Assembly: GCF_026240945.1 (NCBI RefSeq)
Contig: NZ_JAPFPY010000037.1
Coordinates: forward strand, 1-46,566
Reading direction: 5' to 3'
Source: Mycolicibacterium sp. J2
Lineage (GTDB): Bacteria; Actinomycetota; Actinomycetes; Mycobacteriales; Mycobacteriaceae
Length of the DNA: 46,566 bases
Within the stretch, counting starts at the first letter, position 1. Every line of letters begins with the position of its first letter. The translations under genes and the position numbers were made by a program. Positions 1 to 8,781 of the stretch are shown here, one piece after another. The notes beneath the pieces are model-generated. The model was not told where the DNA came from. It did no database searches and was given only the letters and a program-made list of their open reading frames with translations.

Positions 1-826
1 ACGGCATCACCGTCCTTGACGTCCCCGCAAAGCTCGCGGCCAGAGTAAGACTCCTCTCGACAGGACACGGTCGGAAAAGCGATGAAGCCGATGCCGTTTC
101 GGTGGGCGTCGCCGCTCATACGTCCAGTTCTCTGAACACTGCCGAAATCGATTCTGCTACAACGGCTTTACGCGCGCTCGTCGAACACCGCGACGACTTG
201 GTCAAGACCCGAACACAAACCATCAACAGACTTCACACCGTTCTCACCCACCTCATTCCCGGCGGCGCCAGCCGCGACCTGAACGCCGAACGTGCCGCTG
301 AGCTACTGCGCACCGTGCGCCCACGAGACACCGCTGGCAAGACGCTACGCGCACTGGCCGCGGATCTGATCTCGGAACTGCGTGGACTCGACCGCAGAAT
401 CGACAAGGCCGTCCATGACATCGAGATTGCGGTAAAAGACTGCGGTACTACCCTGACCGAGCTCCACGGCATCGGGGCGCTCACCGCCGCCAAGATTGTC
501 TCCAGAGTCGGCTCGATCCAGCGCTTCGACTCACCTGCAGCGTTCGCCAGTTACACCGGCACAGCCCCAATCGAAGTGTCCTCCGGAGACGTCGTCCGGC
601 ACCGGCTTTCGCGCGCCGGCGATCGCCAACTCAATTACTGCTTACACGTCATGGCCATCACCCAGATCCGACGAGACACCCCGGGACGTACCTACTACCT
701 GCGCAAACGCGCCAACGGCAAGAGTCACAGCGAAGCGATGCGCTGCCTCAAGAGACGACTTTCCGACACCGTCTACCGACAACTACTCCGCGACGCCAAC
801 ACCACTACTTGACACAGAGAGGCGCC
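1..826 (+). mobile_element. IS110-family insertion sequence, 3' part
   Basis: The element enters from the left edge, so only its transposase body and right end are visible. The transposase stop at 812 lies about 15 bases before sequence that belongs to the neighbouring acyl-CoA dehydrogenase gene. A very short 3' flank fits the IS110 subgroup, where the long non-coding end that makes the bridge RNA is upstream of the gene (outside this window). IS110 elements have no long terminal inverted repeats and none is seen. The exact right border is uncertain, about 820-828. Confidence 0.8.
3..812 (+). CDS. IS110-family transposase (5' partial)
   Basis: DEDD/serine recombinase of the IS110 family, which moves the element under bridge-RNA guidance. 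The frame is open from base 3 with no start codon needed; the 269 visible residues correspond to the C-terminal two thirds of a protein usually about 400 aa long. The first residues contain GRKSDEADAVSV, the end of the N-terminal RuvC-like DEDD domain. The C-terminal Tnp_20 domain shows the helix-hairpin-helix stretch HGIGALTAAKIVSRVG and the catalytic-serine region YTGTAPIEVSSG followed by RLSRAGDRQLN. An internal ATG at 102 would exclude the DEDD motif and is not the true start. The frame is intact, so the element may still be active if its left part is complete. Confidence 0.88.
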   Translation, partial: GITVLDVPAKLAARVRLLSTGHGRKSDEADAVSVGVAAHTSSSLNTAEIDSATTALRALVEHRDDLVKTRTQTINRLHTVLTHLIPGGASRDLNAERAAELLRTVRPRDTAGKTLRALAADLISELRGLDRRIDKAVHDIEIAVKDCGTTLTELHGIGALTAAKIVSRVGSIQRFDSPAAFASYTGTAPIEVSSGDVVRHRLSRAGDRQLNYCLHVMAITQIRRDTPGRTYYLRKRANGKSHSEAMRCLKRRLSDTVYRQLLRDANTTT

Positions 827-1890
827 AATCTGTTGGCCCGGTAGTTGGCCATCGACACCTTGTCCGACACTTCCATATGGTGATCGCGGTCCAGATGCCA
901 CGCGGCGTAGTACACCAGCAGCCGTACCATCTGCGCCTCGGTCTGCAACTCGGCCAGCGGCCACTGCACCGCCTGGTTCACCGCCAGCGGCTTGCCGAAA
1001 ACGACGCGCTCACTGGCATATTGGGCTGCCCTGTCGATACAGTACTGCGCCGCGCCCAGACTGCTCGCTGCCTGCCGGATCCGGTTCTCGTGCAGGAACG
1101 TCTGCCCGACCTCCAGGCCGTGGTCCACCTCGCCGAGCACCGCGTCGTCGGGTACCCGGACGTTGGTGAGCTCGACCTCGCCATGGTCGCTGGGCATGTT
1201 GAACGTCCACCAGTAGTAGGGGACGTGAAAGCCCGGCGCGTCGGTGGGCACCAGGAAAGCGGTGATGCCGGTGGCTGATCCATCGCGGCCCGAGGTGCGC
1301 GCGAAGATCAGGTCGTGCGTGGCGCGGTGCACCCCGGTGTTCCAGCGTTTGGCGCCGTTGATGATCCAGCCGTCGCCGTCCTTGACCGCGGTGGTTTCCA
1401 GCCAGGTCGCGTCGCTGCCGTGGTTGGGCTCGGTCAGTCCGAACGCCATGGAGCGCTTGCCGGTCAGCATCGCCTCGACCCACTCGGCCTTCTGCGCCTC
1501 GGTGCCGAACCGACTCATCATGATGACCTGCGGGAAGTTCCCGACGATCGACGACTCGTCCTGCAGGTCGTTGTGTAGTCCCAAGCCCTTGTGCGCCAAA
1601 TGCTCCCGGATGACGGCCATGTCCAGGTTGCTCCCGCCGCGGCCGCCAAATTCCTCCGGTAGTCCGTAGCGCAGCCAGCCGGCGGCGTCGGCGCGACGGC
1701 GCATCTCGTCGAGCAGGTCCTCCCATTCCCTGGCCGGTACACCGCCGGCCTCCAGGTCGGTGCGGGCGAACTCGCGGCGCCGGTCGAAGTACTGCATGTG
1801 TTGACGTTCCAGTGGCTTGATCTCGGCCTCGATGAAGGCGTCCATCTCGGCCAGCAGTCCGGGAAGGTGTTCGGGTAAAGCGAAATCCAC
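805..1890 (-). pseudogene. Acyl-CoA dehydrogenase, C-terminus removed by IS110
   Basis: FAD-dependent acyl-CoA dehydrogenase family protein (alpha-beta oxidation of a CoA thioester). The start ATG at 1890 gives MDFALPEHLPGLLAEMDAF. The middle domain carries FGLTEPNHGSDATW, the classical ACAD flavin/substrate signature. The C-terminal helical domain runs to ANYRANRL (about residue 355), then reads APLCVK and stops inside insertion-sequence DNA. Family members go on for roughly 40-60 residues, including helices that contact FAD of the partner subunit, so the product is probably inactive. It is the last gene of the 6915-805 minus-strand run and follows the TetR gene by 20 bases. The family is certain; the substrate is unknown. 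Confidence 0.85.
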
Positions 1891-1910
1891 GCTGATCTCT
1901 CTTTCGTCCT

Positions 1911-2525
1911 CTAGGCGCCGTACAGGGTCTTCTTCCAGATCGTCGACAGTGTCTTGATGGCGTCCTCATCGCTGATCTGGAGCTCCGACCCGGGGTTGCC
2001 CACCACGACGACGGTGAAGTTCTCGAACAGCAGCGCGATGGCCGCGGCGATGTGCTCGGGATCGAGGTCCTGGGCGTAGCCCTGCTCGATGGCCCGGCGC
2101 ACCGAATCGGCAACCATGTCCATGCCGAAACGTCGGAAGGCATGTTGCACCTTGGCGAATCGCGGCTGCGTGGTGCCCAGCTGGGCGACGGCGATCATGA
2201 TGCCGATGTTCTGTTTGAACAGATTCCAGTACCCCGTCACCACGGTGGTGAAGTACTCGCTGTCCGCGGGGGAGTCGGGCAGTGGTACGCGGGTACCGGA
2301 GGGCTCCAAAATATCGCGCAGGAAAGACTCGGCCAGCGACGCCAGCAGGTCTTCCTTGTCGTCGAAATAACGGTAGAACACCGCCGAGGACTTGCCCGCC
2401 GCCGAGGTGATATCGGCCAGTGTGGTGCCGTGGAAACCGCGTTCGGCGAACAGTTTCCGGGCCGCCAGCTCGATGGCACCGCGGGTTTGCCGGCCTTTGG
2501 CGGTCAGTGCTTCGGGGGGCGTCAT
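1911..2525 (-). CDS. TetR-family regulator inside the catabolic operon
   Basis: A 204-residue TetR repressor. The N-terminal helix-turn-helix is clear (RKLFAERGFHGTTLADITSAAG, then VFYRYFDDKEDLL), followed by a helical ligand-binding domain ending ISDEDAIKTLSTIWKKTLYGA. The ATG at 2525 was chosen because it follows the stop of the HMG-CoA-lyase-like gene by one base (TGATATG); the open frame continues upstream but only antisense to coding within that gene. Cotranscription with the catabolic genes suggests autoregulated control of this operon, possibly through the palindrome at 6946-6963 and with a CoA thioester as ligand (inference). Confidence 0.88.
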   Translation of the reverse strand: MTPPEALTAKGRQTRGAIELAARKLFAERGFHGTTLADITSAAGKSSAVFYRYFDDKEDLLASLAESFLRDILEPSGTRVPLPDSPADSEYFTTVVTGYWNLFKQNIGIMIAVAQLGTTQPRFAKVQHAFRRFGMDMVADSVRRAIEQGYAQDLDPEHIAAAIALLFENFTVVVVGNPGSELQISDEDAIKTLSTIWKKTLYGA

Positions 2526-2526
2526 A

Positions 2527-3429
2527 TCAGGCCAGGATGCGATCCCCGGCACGCAGGAGCGCGCTGGGTAATTGGTGGCCGACTGCGTCCTGCGCGACTT
2601 TGGCGGCCGCGATCGCGCGGTCGAGGTCGACGTCGACGTCGATACCACTGTCGCGCAACAGGTACACCAGATCTTCGGTGGCGATGTTGCCGGAGGCGCC
2701 CGGGGCGAACGGGCAGCCACCCAGGCCACCGACGGAGGCATCCAGTCGGGTCACCCCGGCCTGCACCGCGGCGTACGCGCTGGCCAGTCCGGCCCCTCGG
2801 GTGTTGTGAAAATGCGCGCCGAGGGGGATATCCCCGATGAGCGGTCTCAGTTCACCGATCAGCACACTGACTCGTCGCGGGGTGGTGGTGCCGATGGTGT
2901 CGGCGACGGCGATCCGATCGACACCGAGTTCCACTGCAGCGGTGGCGATGTCGAGCACGCGGCGCACGGGTGTCGGGCCGTCGAACGGGCAGTCCCAGGC
3001 CGTGGCGATGATGACCTCGACGGTGGCGTCACCGTCATGGGCGATGCGGGCCACGTCGGCGATCGCGGTGGTGGCCTCGGCGGTATCGCGACCCACATTG
3101 GCGCGGCTGTGGGCGTCGGAAGCCGAGACCACGTACTCGATGGAGCGCAGCCCGGATGCGATGGCGCGCTTGGCGCCGTTGGCACTTGCGACCAGGGCAG
3201 AGAACTCGACGTCGGGGAAGCGGTACAGCTCGGCGGCCAGTTCGGCGGCGTCGGCCAGGGCCGGCACCTTGGACGGTGAGACGAATGCCGTCGCCTCGAC
3301 CTCACGCACCCCGCTGGCCACGATGGCCTCCAGGAGTGCGACCTTGGCCGCCAGCGGAATCGGCTTCTCGATCTGCAGGCCGTCGCGCAGGCACACCTCG
3401 CGGATGTCGACCTTGTTCGGCAATGTCAT
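2527..3429 (-). CDS. HMG-CoA-lyase-like (DRE-TIM) enzyme
   Basis: DRE-TIM metallolyase of the hydroxymethylglutaryl-CoA lyase group, which splits a 3-hydroxy-3-methyl acyl-CoA by retro-aldol cleavage to acetyl-CoA and a keto acid. At 300 aa it has the family's usual length. Visible motifs: catalytic Arg-Asp in VCLRDGLQ (R15-D16), metal-binding HFHNTRG (H206, H208), and the C-terminal active-site Cys loop GGLGGCPFAPGASGN with NIATED. The start ATG overlaps the upstream CoA-transferase stop by 4 bases (ATGA). In this operon it may release acetyl-CoA from a ring-cleavage product or serve a leucine-like route; the true substrate cannot be read from sequence. Confidence 0.88.
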   Translation of the reverse strand: MTLPNKVDIREVCLRDGLQIEKPIPLAAKVALLEAIVASGVREVEATAFVSPSKVPALADAAELAAELYRFPDVEFSALVASANGAKRAIASGLRSIEYVVSASDAHSRANVGRDTAEATTAIADVARIAHDGDATVEVIIATAWDCPFDGPTPVRRVLDIATAAVELGVDRIAVADTIGTTTPRRVSVLIGELRPLIGDIPLGAHFHNTRGAGLASAYAAVQAGVTRLDASVGGLGGCPFAPGASGNIATEDLVYLLRDSGIDVDVDLDRAIAAAKVAQDAVGHQLPSALLRAGDRILA

Positions 3430-4628
3430 ATGACGCCATCCTCGCGCAATGCGGCGATATCGTCGTCGGACAGCCCCAGCAGCCCCGAGTACACCTCGCC
3501 ATTGTGCTGCCCTGGCCGGGCCGAACCCGCGTGGCGCACCGAGCCGGGTGATTCGGAGAGCACCGGAACGATACCGGGCCCCTTGACGTTTCGCCCGATG
3601 CGCTCGTCGAAATGGTCGGCGATCATGCCGCGGGCCCGTAGTTGCGGATCGGTGACCACTTCGGCGACGGTGTTGATCGGTCCGGAGATCACGCCGGCCT
3701 GCGACAGCGTCTCGATGATCTCAGCGGGCTGCCGTTCCGCGGCCCAGTCGCCGATGATCTTGTCCAGTTCGTCCTGATTACGGCCACGGGCAACGTGATC
3801 GACGAACCGCTCGTCGGTGGCCAGCTCGGGGCGGCCCATCGCCGCGCAGAGCCGGCCGAACACGGTGTCCTGGTTGGCGGCGATCACCACCCAGCTGCCG
3901 TTGGCGCTCTGGTAGATGTTGGACGGCGCGATGCCCTCCAAACGGGTGCCCGAGGGGCCGCGCACCACGCCGCCCACGTCGTAGTCGGGGATGGTGGACT
4001 CCTGGATGGCCAGGCACGATTCGGTCAGCGCGGTGTCGACCACCTGGCCGATGCCGGTGACGCTGCGCCGGTACAGCGCGGCCAGTGCGCCCTGGGCGGC
4101 GAACATCCCGGCCAGGCTGTCGCCCAGGGAAAGCGCCAGCCGAGGGGGAGGGCCGCCGGGAAAACCGTTCATGTGGCGCAGGCCGCTGGCGGCCTCGGCG
4201 ACCGAGGCGTAGCCCGCCTTACCGGCGTCCGGCCCGGTCTGCCCGTAGCCGGACACCCGCACCAGGATGATGCCCTCGTTGCGTTCGCGCAGCACGTCGT
4301 ACCCGAGGCCCCACTTTTCCAGGGTGCCGGGGCGGAAGTTCTCCACGATCACATCGGAATGACCGACCAGTTCGAGGAAGAGCTCACGGCCGCGTGCCGT
4401 ACGCAGATCCAGGGTGATGGCTTTCTTGTTGCGGGCGTGCACCGTCCAGAAGAAGTGGTGCCCGTCCAGCTCGGCTTGCCCCCAGGTGCGCAGCGGGTCG
4501 GGGGAGGTGGGCAGCTCGATCTTGAGCACCTCGGCGCCCATATCGCCGAGTAACCGACCCGCGAACGGTCCGGAGATCAGGGTGCCCAGTTCGAGCACCC
4601 TGATGCCATCGAGGGCGCCCGCGGTCAC
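3426..4628 (-). CDS. Class III (CaiB/BaiF) CoA transferase
   Basis: Formyl-CoA-transferase-type family III enzyme, 400 aa, moving CoA between carboxylic acids. The N-terminus LDGIRVLELGTLISGPFAGRLLGD is the standard family opening. The catalytic aspartate is D170 in LSLGDSLAGM, matching the position of Asp169 in formyl-CoA transferase. VIVENFRPG and GYGQTGP are further family hallmarks. The start is GTG at 4628, overlapping the hydrolase stop by 4 bases (GTGA), and the 3' end overlaps the lyase start, so translation is coupled. It probably activates the acid released by the preceding hydrolase so that the lyase and the acyl-CoA dehydrogenase can act on it. Confidence 0.9.
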   Translation of the reverse strand: MTAGALDGIRVLELGTLISGPFAGRLLGDMGAEVLKIELPTSPDPLRTWGQAELDGHHFFWTVHARNKKAITLDLRTARGRELFLELVGHSDVIVENFRPGTLEKWGLGYDVLRERNEGIILVRVSGYGQTGPDAGKAGYASVAEAASGLRHMNGFPGGPPPRLALSLGDSLAGMFAAQGALAALYRRSVTGIGQVVDTALTESCLAIQESTIPDYDVGGVVRGPSGTRLEGIAPSNIYQSANGSWVVIAANQDTVFGRLCAAMGRPELATDERFVDHVARGRNQDELDKIIGDWAAERQPAEIIETLSQAGVISGPINTVAEVVTDPQLRARGMIADHFDERIGRNVKGPGIVPVLSESPGSVRHAGSARPGQHNGEVYSGLLGLSDDDIAALREDGVI

Positions 4629-5824
4629 GGCGTTTCCAGCGAGAATCCGTGCCGGTGCAGCCAGTCCGTGCAGATTCCCACGGCCTGGCGCAGCGTGCCG
4701 CGCTGATCGGGTCCGGCGTAGTAGTGGTTGGCCCCGGCGATCTCGTGCATCTCCTTGTCCGGATGCCCGATCGCCTCGTACAGCCGACGGGTGTGGCTGG
4801 GCGTGCAGGCATCGTCGGCGAGGTTGCCGATCACCAGTGCGGGCACGGCGATGTCAGGGCCGGCCTTCACAGCGTCACCGTTGGCGTCGTCATAGCTCCA
4901 CTGTGACAGCCAGCTGCGCAGGGTGCAGAACCGGGCGAGGCCGACGGGGCTCATGTTGACCACCTGGGGGTCGCCCAGGTAGCACTGGCCGGGGGTGCGG
5001 TCGTTGGGATCGACGCTGGGGTCCAGCCAGCGCGGGTCGGCCATGGTGCCGTGCACGACGAACGCGTACTCGTCGTCGGGACGACCGGCAGCCTTGAGTT
5101 CGGCGAGCTTGTCCTTGACCCACTTGGTGATTCGCCGGTTCCTGGCGATCTGGGCCTGCCGGTAGCGCTCCAGGAACTCCGGCGTATAGGGCGGCTGGTT
5201 GGGGTTGTCCGGGTTGTACAGGTCCAGTTCGGGGTCACGTTTGGACGGATCGTGCTCGTCGAGGATGGAGGCGTCCAGCCATTCGGTCATGGTCCCGTGC
5301 CTGCTGATGTGGGCGGCCAGCAGCATGATGCCGTCGGCCGGGATGAGGCCGAGCTTGGTCAGGTCCGGGCCGTCGCCGGACGGGCTGGCTGTGACGGTCG
5401 GGTGCTGCGCCTGCTGTTGATAGAACACCGACAGTGAACCGCCGCCGCTCCAGCCGGCCAGTACCACCTTGGTGTAGCCGAGCCGGTTCTTGGCGTCTTT
5501 GATGCACTCGCCGAGATCTTCGACCACCTTCTCCATCAGCAATGCCGAGTCGGTGCCGCGGAACCGACTGTTGCAGTAGATGACGTGATGCCCGGCGCGG
5601 GCCAGCGCGTTGATCATCGGCAGGTACGCGCCGCCGCCGATCGGGTGCATGAACACCAGCACGGTGTCACTGGGTTTGGTCTTGGGTTTGAGTAGATAGC
5701 TCTCCAGCACCACCAGCTCGGCAACGCCACCGTAGACGTCGCGGACCGACGAATTATTCTGGTAGGCAACAAGATACGGGATGCGGTCGTATTCGTACTT
5801 CACGGGCTGTTCCACAGTGGTCAT
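4625..5824 (-). CDS. Alpha/beta hydrolase
   Basis: A 399-residue alpha/beta-hydrolase-fold protein. The nucleophile elbow is GWSGGG with S126; HPIGGG about 65 residues earlier is the likely oxyanion region. The C-terminal part PALVIGNLADDACTPSHTRRLYEAIGHPDKEMHEIAGANHYY offers the acid (D in LADD) and the catalytic His (NHYY). The start ATG at 5824 overlaps the dioxygenase stop by one base (TGATG); the open frame continues upstream but lies antisense to nothing new and overlaps the dioxygenase, so that extension was rejected. Context suggests it hydrolyses the ring-cleavage product of the upstream dioxygenase. No signal peptide, so cytoplasmic. Confidence 0.85.
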   Translation of the reverse strand: MTTVEQPVKYEYDRIPYLVAYQNNSSVRDVYGGVAELVVLESYLLKPKTKPSDTVLVFMHPIGGGAYLPMINALARAGHHVIYCNSRFRGTDSALLMEKVVEDLGECIKDAKNRLGYTKVVLAGWSGGGSLSVFYQQQAQHPTVTASPSGDGPDLTKLGLIPADGIMLLAAHISRHGTMTEWLDASILDEHDPSKRDPELDLYNPDNPNQPPYTPEFLERYRQAQIARNRRITKWVKDKLAELKAAGRPDDEYAFVVHGTMADPRWLDPSVDPNDRTPGQCYLGDPQVVNMSPVGLARFCTLRSWLSQWSYDDANGDAVKAGPDIAVPALVIGNLADDACTPSHTRRLYEAIGHPDKEMHEIAGANHYYAGPDQRGTLRQAVGICTDWLHRHGFSLETP

Positions 5825-6915
5825 CAGTGCTGCCCCAGATCGTTGGCGAGGATATCGGCGGAGGGAGTGAGCCGGCGGCGGGTGTCGATGGCGATCACCG
5901 ACCAGTCCACCCGGTCGTAATCGTCGAACTTGCGCCGGGCCCGCTCGCGCGCCTTCTCGGGAGCGCCGTGGTGAACCCCTTGTGGCGCATGGGAAAGCAG
6001 GCCGGGTGGCATCGGGATGCCGTACAGCGAGCCGGCATGGAAGAACGCGATCTCGTCGTAGTCGACGTTGCGGTGATACCAGGGCGTGCGCTCGGTGCCG
6101 GGCACGCTCTCGGCCGGCTTGGGTAGAAAGTTCATCACGTACACCCCGGTGGCCTGCATGAACAGATGCACCGTCGGCGGCAGGTGCACACTTTCCGACG
6201 TGATGACCGTGTAATCGTCGATATTGAAGGTGAACGGGAAGTTGTCCCCGCGCCATCCCTCGACGTCAAGCGGATGATGTTGGTAGAAAAGCGAAGTCGG
6301 GCCACCGTCATGTATCAGGCGGACTTCGTATTCGGCCCTGCCGTCGTCGTCGATGGGTGCCGGATCGGGGATGGTCACCTGCGCCGGGTCGAACGGGAAG
6401 TGCCGGCCCAGGGTGCCGGCCGGCGGCACCCGGAAGTCGTCGGTGGCCTGGATCATCAGCCAGGTCGATTCCTCGTCGGGTACCTGTCGGAACGTGCAGG
6501 CTTTCGGGATGTACACCCAGTCGCCTTCGCGGTAGCTCAGCGGTCCGAACTCCGTCTCCAGCACGCCGGCGCCCTTGTGCACGAACAGGAGCAGGTCACC
6601 GTCGACATAGCGGACGAAAAACGGCATCTCCTCGCTGCGGCGGCTCAGCAAGATCTGGCAGTCGGCGTTGGAGAACAGTAGGAGCGGCCCGCCGTGGGCG
6701 TCGGTGGCGTCGGTGGGCTTGAGCTCAGAGGACAGCACATCGGTCGGGCGTAGCGGACCGACGGTGCGGTAGGCGGTGGGGTCGTTGCGCCGGTACATGT
6801 TAGCCGTGCGCCCGACGAAGCCGCCGCGGCCCAGTTCGTCGTCCTTGAGGCCCTCGAGATCGGCGTGAACTCGCCTCGGGGTTTTGCCTTTGCGCAGGTG
6901 GACGAAGGATTCCAT
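5824..6915 (-). CDS. Homogentisate 1,2-dioxygenase-like enzyme
   Basis: Cupin-fold, non-haem-iron extradiol-type dioxygenase of the HmgA superfamily; 363 aa, shorter than the roughly 440 aa of classical homogentisate dioxygenases. Metal-site region: WYHRNVDYDEIAFFHAGS (H281, E288) and later LSHAPQGVHHGAPE; the His-to-Glu spacing is one residue longer than in human HGD. ATG 6915 is preceded by a strong Shine-Dalgarno GAGGAG, so the further in-frame ATG at 6981, inside the promoter/operator, is not used. It is the first gene of the dioxygenase-hydrolase-CoA transferase-lyase-TetR-ACAD run. No maleylacetoacetate isomerase or fumarylacetoacetase accompanies it, so the substrate may not be homogentisate. 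Confidence 0.8.
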   Translation of the reverse strand: MESFVHLRKGKTPRRVHADLEGLKDDELGRGGFVGRTANMYRRNDPTAYRTVGPLRPTDVLSSELKPTDATDAHGGPLLLFSNADCQILLSRRSEEMPFFVRYVDGDLLLFVHKGAGVLETEFGPLSYREGDWVYIPKACTFRQVPDEESTWLMIQATDDFRVPPAGTLGRHFPFDPAQVTIPDPAPIDDDGRAEYEVRLIHDGGPTSLFYQHHPLDVEGWRGDNFPFTFNIDDYTVITSESVHLPPTVHLFMQATGVYVMNFLPKPAESVPGTERTPWYHRNVDYDEIAFFHAGSLYGIPMPPGLLSHAPQGVHHGAPEKARERARRKFDDYDRVDWSVIAIDTRRRLTPSADILANDLGQH

Positions 6916-6945
6916 CTCGCTCCTCGGTGATCGGACGGTAAAACT

Positions 6946-6981
6946 AAAAGTGACATTACTTTTTGTTCGGCGAGTAGACAA
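6946..6981 (-). promoter_or_regulatory. Promoter and operator of the ring-cleavage operon
   Basis: On the minus strand TTGTCT (6981-6976) and TAATGT (6958-6953) are separated by exactly 17 bases, a good -35/-10 pair for the dioxygenase gene. The -10 lies inside an inverted repeat, AAAAGT-gacatt-ACTTTT (6946-6963), so a bound repressor would block RNA polymerase. One of the two nearby TetR proteins is the likely binder (inference). Confidence 0.6.
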
Positions 6982-7011
6982 GGGTCTTCTTCGGCGCCAG
7001 TGATGGTGTCT

Positions 7012-7611
7012 CTAACGTCCTGCCGCGCGGGCCAGCTCGATCGCCTCGGCCCGCAGCTGCGCGCGCTCAGCCGGTGTCCACCGGGTGGTCGGTTCGATCA
7101 CCAGAGTCTGCACCGAATAGCCGAGCATCCCGAACACGTACTCCAGATACGGTTTCTGGAAGTCCTGCAGCTCTGGATGGCGACCGTCATAAGCACTACT
7201 GCGAGTCAGCAACAACTGCAGCGGTTTTCCTTCGCCGAGGGTGCCCACGTGTTCGCCGCGCTCGTTGAGGGTGAAGCTGGCGACGGGCTGCACGATGATA
7301 TCGATCCAGGCCTTCAAGGCATGGGGCACATGCCAATTCCACATCGGCGAGGACACCACCAGTCGGTCGAAGCCGCGGACCCGCGCGATCTCGTCGAGTA
7401 CGCGCTGCCACGCGGACTGCTGGTCGTCGGTGATGGGATCGCCGAACAACTGCGCGAACTTCGCCAGCGCGGCGTCTCGACCGAAGCGCAGCACGTCGTC
7501 GTCCCACACCGAGAAGCGTTCGTAGTCCTGGCCTTCCACATACGCCAGCGCCAACTGCGATGACAACGCGTCGTCGCCCTTCGGGCTGGCCTCCACCCAC
7601 AGTGTCGCCAT
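7012..7611 (-). CDS. FMN-dependent NAD(P)H reductase, flavodoxin fold (AzoR-like)
   Basis: 199-residue flavodoxin-like quinone/azo reductase. The FMN-binding region SSPMWNWHVPHALKAWID is the AzoR/AcpD signature, followed by SFTLNERGEHVGTLGEGK and a serine-rich loop (TRSSAYDG). The first gene residues WVEASPKGDDALSSQLA match the N-terminal flavin phosphate loop. Its start overlaps the stop of the monooxygenase gene by one base (TGATG), so the pair is translationally coupled. The plausible role is to supply reduced flavin to that monooxygenase, though such partners are more often of the HpaC type; a detoxifying quinone reductase is the alternative. Confidence 0.8.
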   Translation of the reverse strand: MATLWVEASPKGDDALSSQLALAYVEGQDYERFSVWDDDVLRFGRDAALAKFAQLFGDPITDDQQSAWQRVLDEIARVRGFDRLVVSSPMWNWHVPHALKAWIDIIVQPVASFTLNERGEHVGTLGEGKPLQLLLTRSSAYDGRHPELQDFQKPYLEYVFGMLGYSVQTLVIEPTTRWTPAERAQLRAEAIELARAAGR

Positions 7612-8768
7612 CAGATCATCGACGTCCGTGGAATCTTCATGCCGAGGGCCAGCGCGCCGGCGAGTTCCCGGCTGGTGTCGTAGTCGAACACCACATGCCC
7701 GGCCAGCACGTCGACATCGCGTTTGAAGCGCTGCAGGGGGCTGGACAGGAAATGGATGCTCGCGCCCCCCGCGCCCAGCAGTTCGGCAACCACCGCCCGG
7801 GATTCCGCCACGATATGGGCGGCGGCCAGCCGGGCCTGCGCGCGGACGGGCTTCTCGACGGTGTCTCCGCGTTGCACGATGTCCTCGATTTCGCCGACGG
7901 TGTCGGCGAGCAAGCCCTGCAGGGCCCGTAACCGGACCTGGGCCCCGGCCAGGTGCGCCTGGGCGATCGGCTTGTCCTTCTGCACGACACCCTCATACGG
8001 CAGCACCCGTTCGGCCAGCCGGTCGGCGTACAGCCGGGTGACCCGTTCGGCGCTGCCCAGTGCCGGCATCGCGGCCAGCAGCGCCAGCGCAGGCACCATC
8101 GGCCAGCGGTAGGTGGCGGAATCGTGCAAGCCGGCTCCTGGTGCGGTGCCCGCGTAGATGTCGGTCACCTTGACCAGTCGATGCTCGGGCACGAAGACGT
8201 CGCTGACGATGGCGTCGTTGGAGCCGGTGGCGCGCATCCCGTCGGTGTGCCAGACGTCGTCGACGGTGACCGCACTCATCGGCAGCAGCGCCAGCGCCGG
8301 GTAGAGCGAATCGTCGGGTCCGCAGAGGGCGGCCACGATGATCCAGTTGCCGTGCATCACCCCGGTGGCCCAGGACCACCGACCGGTCAGCCGGATGCCG
8401 CCGTCGACGGGCAGGCCCCGGCCGGTCGGGGCCAGTGGCGCCGGCGCCAGGAACGGCCTGTTGCCGAAGGCCTCCTCCTGGGCCTGCTCGCCGAACAGCG
8501 CCAGCATCCAGTTGTGCAAGGCGAAAAAGCCGATCGTCCAGGCGCTCGACGTGCAACCGTGCGCGAGTCGCCGGACGGGGTCGAGGAGGGCCGGAAACGG
8601 GGCCTGCTGTCCTCCGTACCGGGCCGGAACCAGCAGATCGGTGAAACCGGAGGCCAGTAGGTCCGCCACGGTGGCGTCGGGCAACCGGCGCAGCGTTTCG
8701 GCTTCGTCGGCACGGGCCGCGAGGGCAGCGACGAATTCATCGGTGATCTGAGGCTGGGTGGTCGGCAT
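7611..8768 (-). CDS. Acyl-CoA-dehydrogenase-fold flavin monooxygenase (HsaA/HpaB-like)
   Basis: 385-residue group D flavin monooxygenase, the oxygenase half of two-component aromatic hydroxylases such as HsaA. N-terminal LLVPARYGGQ and WTIGFFALHNWMLALFG, the central GGIRLTGRWSWATGVMHGNW and DAIVSDVFVP, and the C-terminal FLSSPLQRFKRDVDVLAGHVVFDYDT (where true acyl-CoA dehydrogenases carry an EGT motif) identify the hydroxylase subgroup. Start ATG at 8768 follows a palindromic operator by 13 bases. With the reductase downstream it probably hydroxylates an aromatic or phenol-like compound whose ring is then opened by the homogentisate-dioxygenase-like enzyme. Confidence 0.82.
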   Translation of the reverse strand: MPTTQPQITDEFVAALAARADEAETLRRLPDATVADLLASGFTDLLVPARYGGQQAPFPALLDPVRRLAHGCTSSAWTIGFFALHNWMLALFGEQAQEEAFGNRPFLAPAPLAPTGRGLPVDGGIRLTGRWSWATGVMHGNWIIVAALCGPDDSLYPALALLPMSAVTVDDVWHTDGMRATGSNDAIVSDVFVPEHRLVKVTDIYAGTAPGAGLHDSATYRWPMVPALALLAAMPALGSAERVTRLYADRLAERVLPYEGVVQKDKPIAQAHLAGAQVRLRALQGLLADTVGEIEDIVQRGDTVEKPVRAQARLAAAHIVAESRAVVAELLGAGGASIHFLSSPLQRFKRDVDVLAGHVVFDYDTSRELAGALALGMKIPRTSMI

Positions 8769-8781
8769 GACCGAAAGTTAC

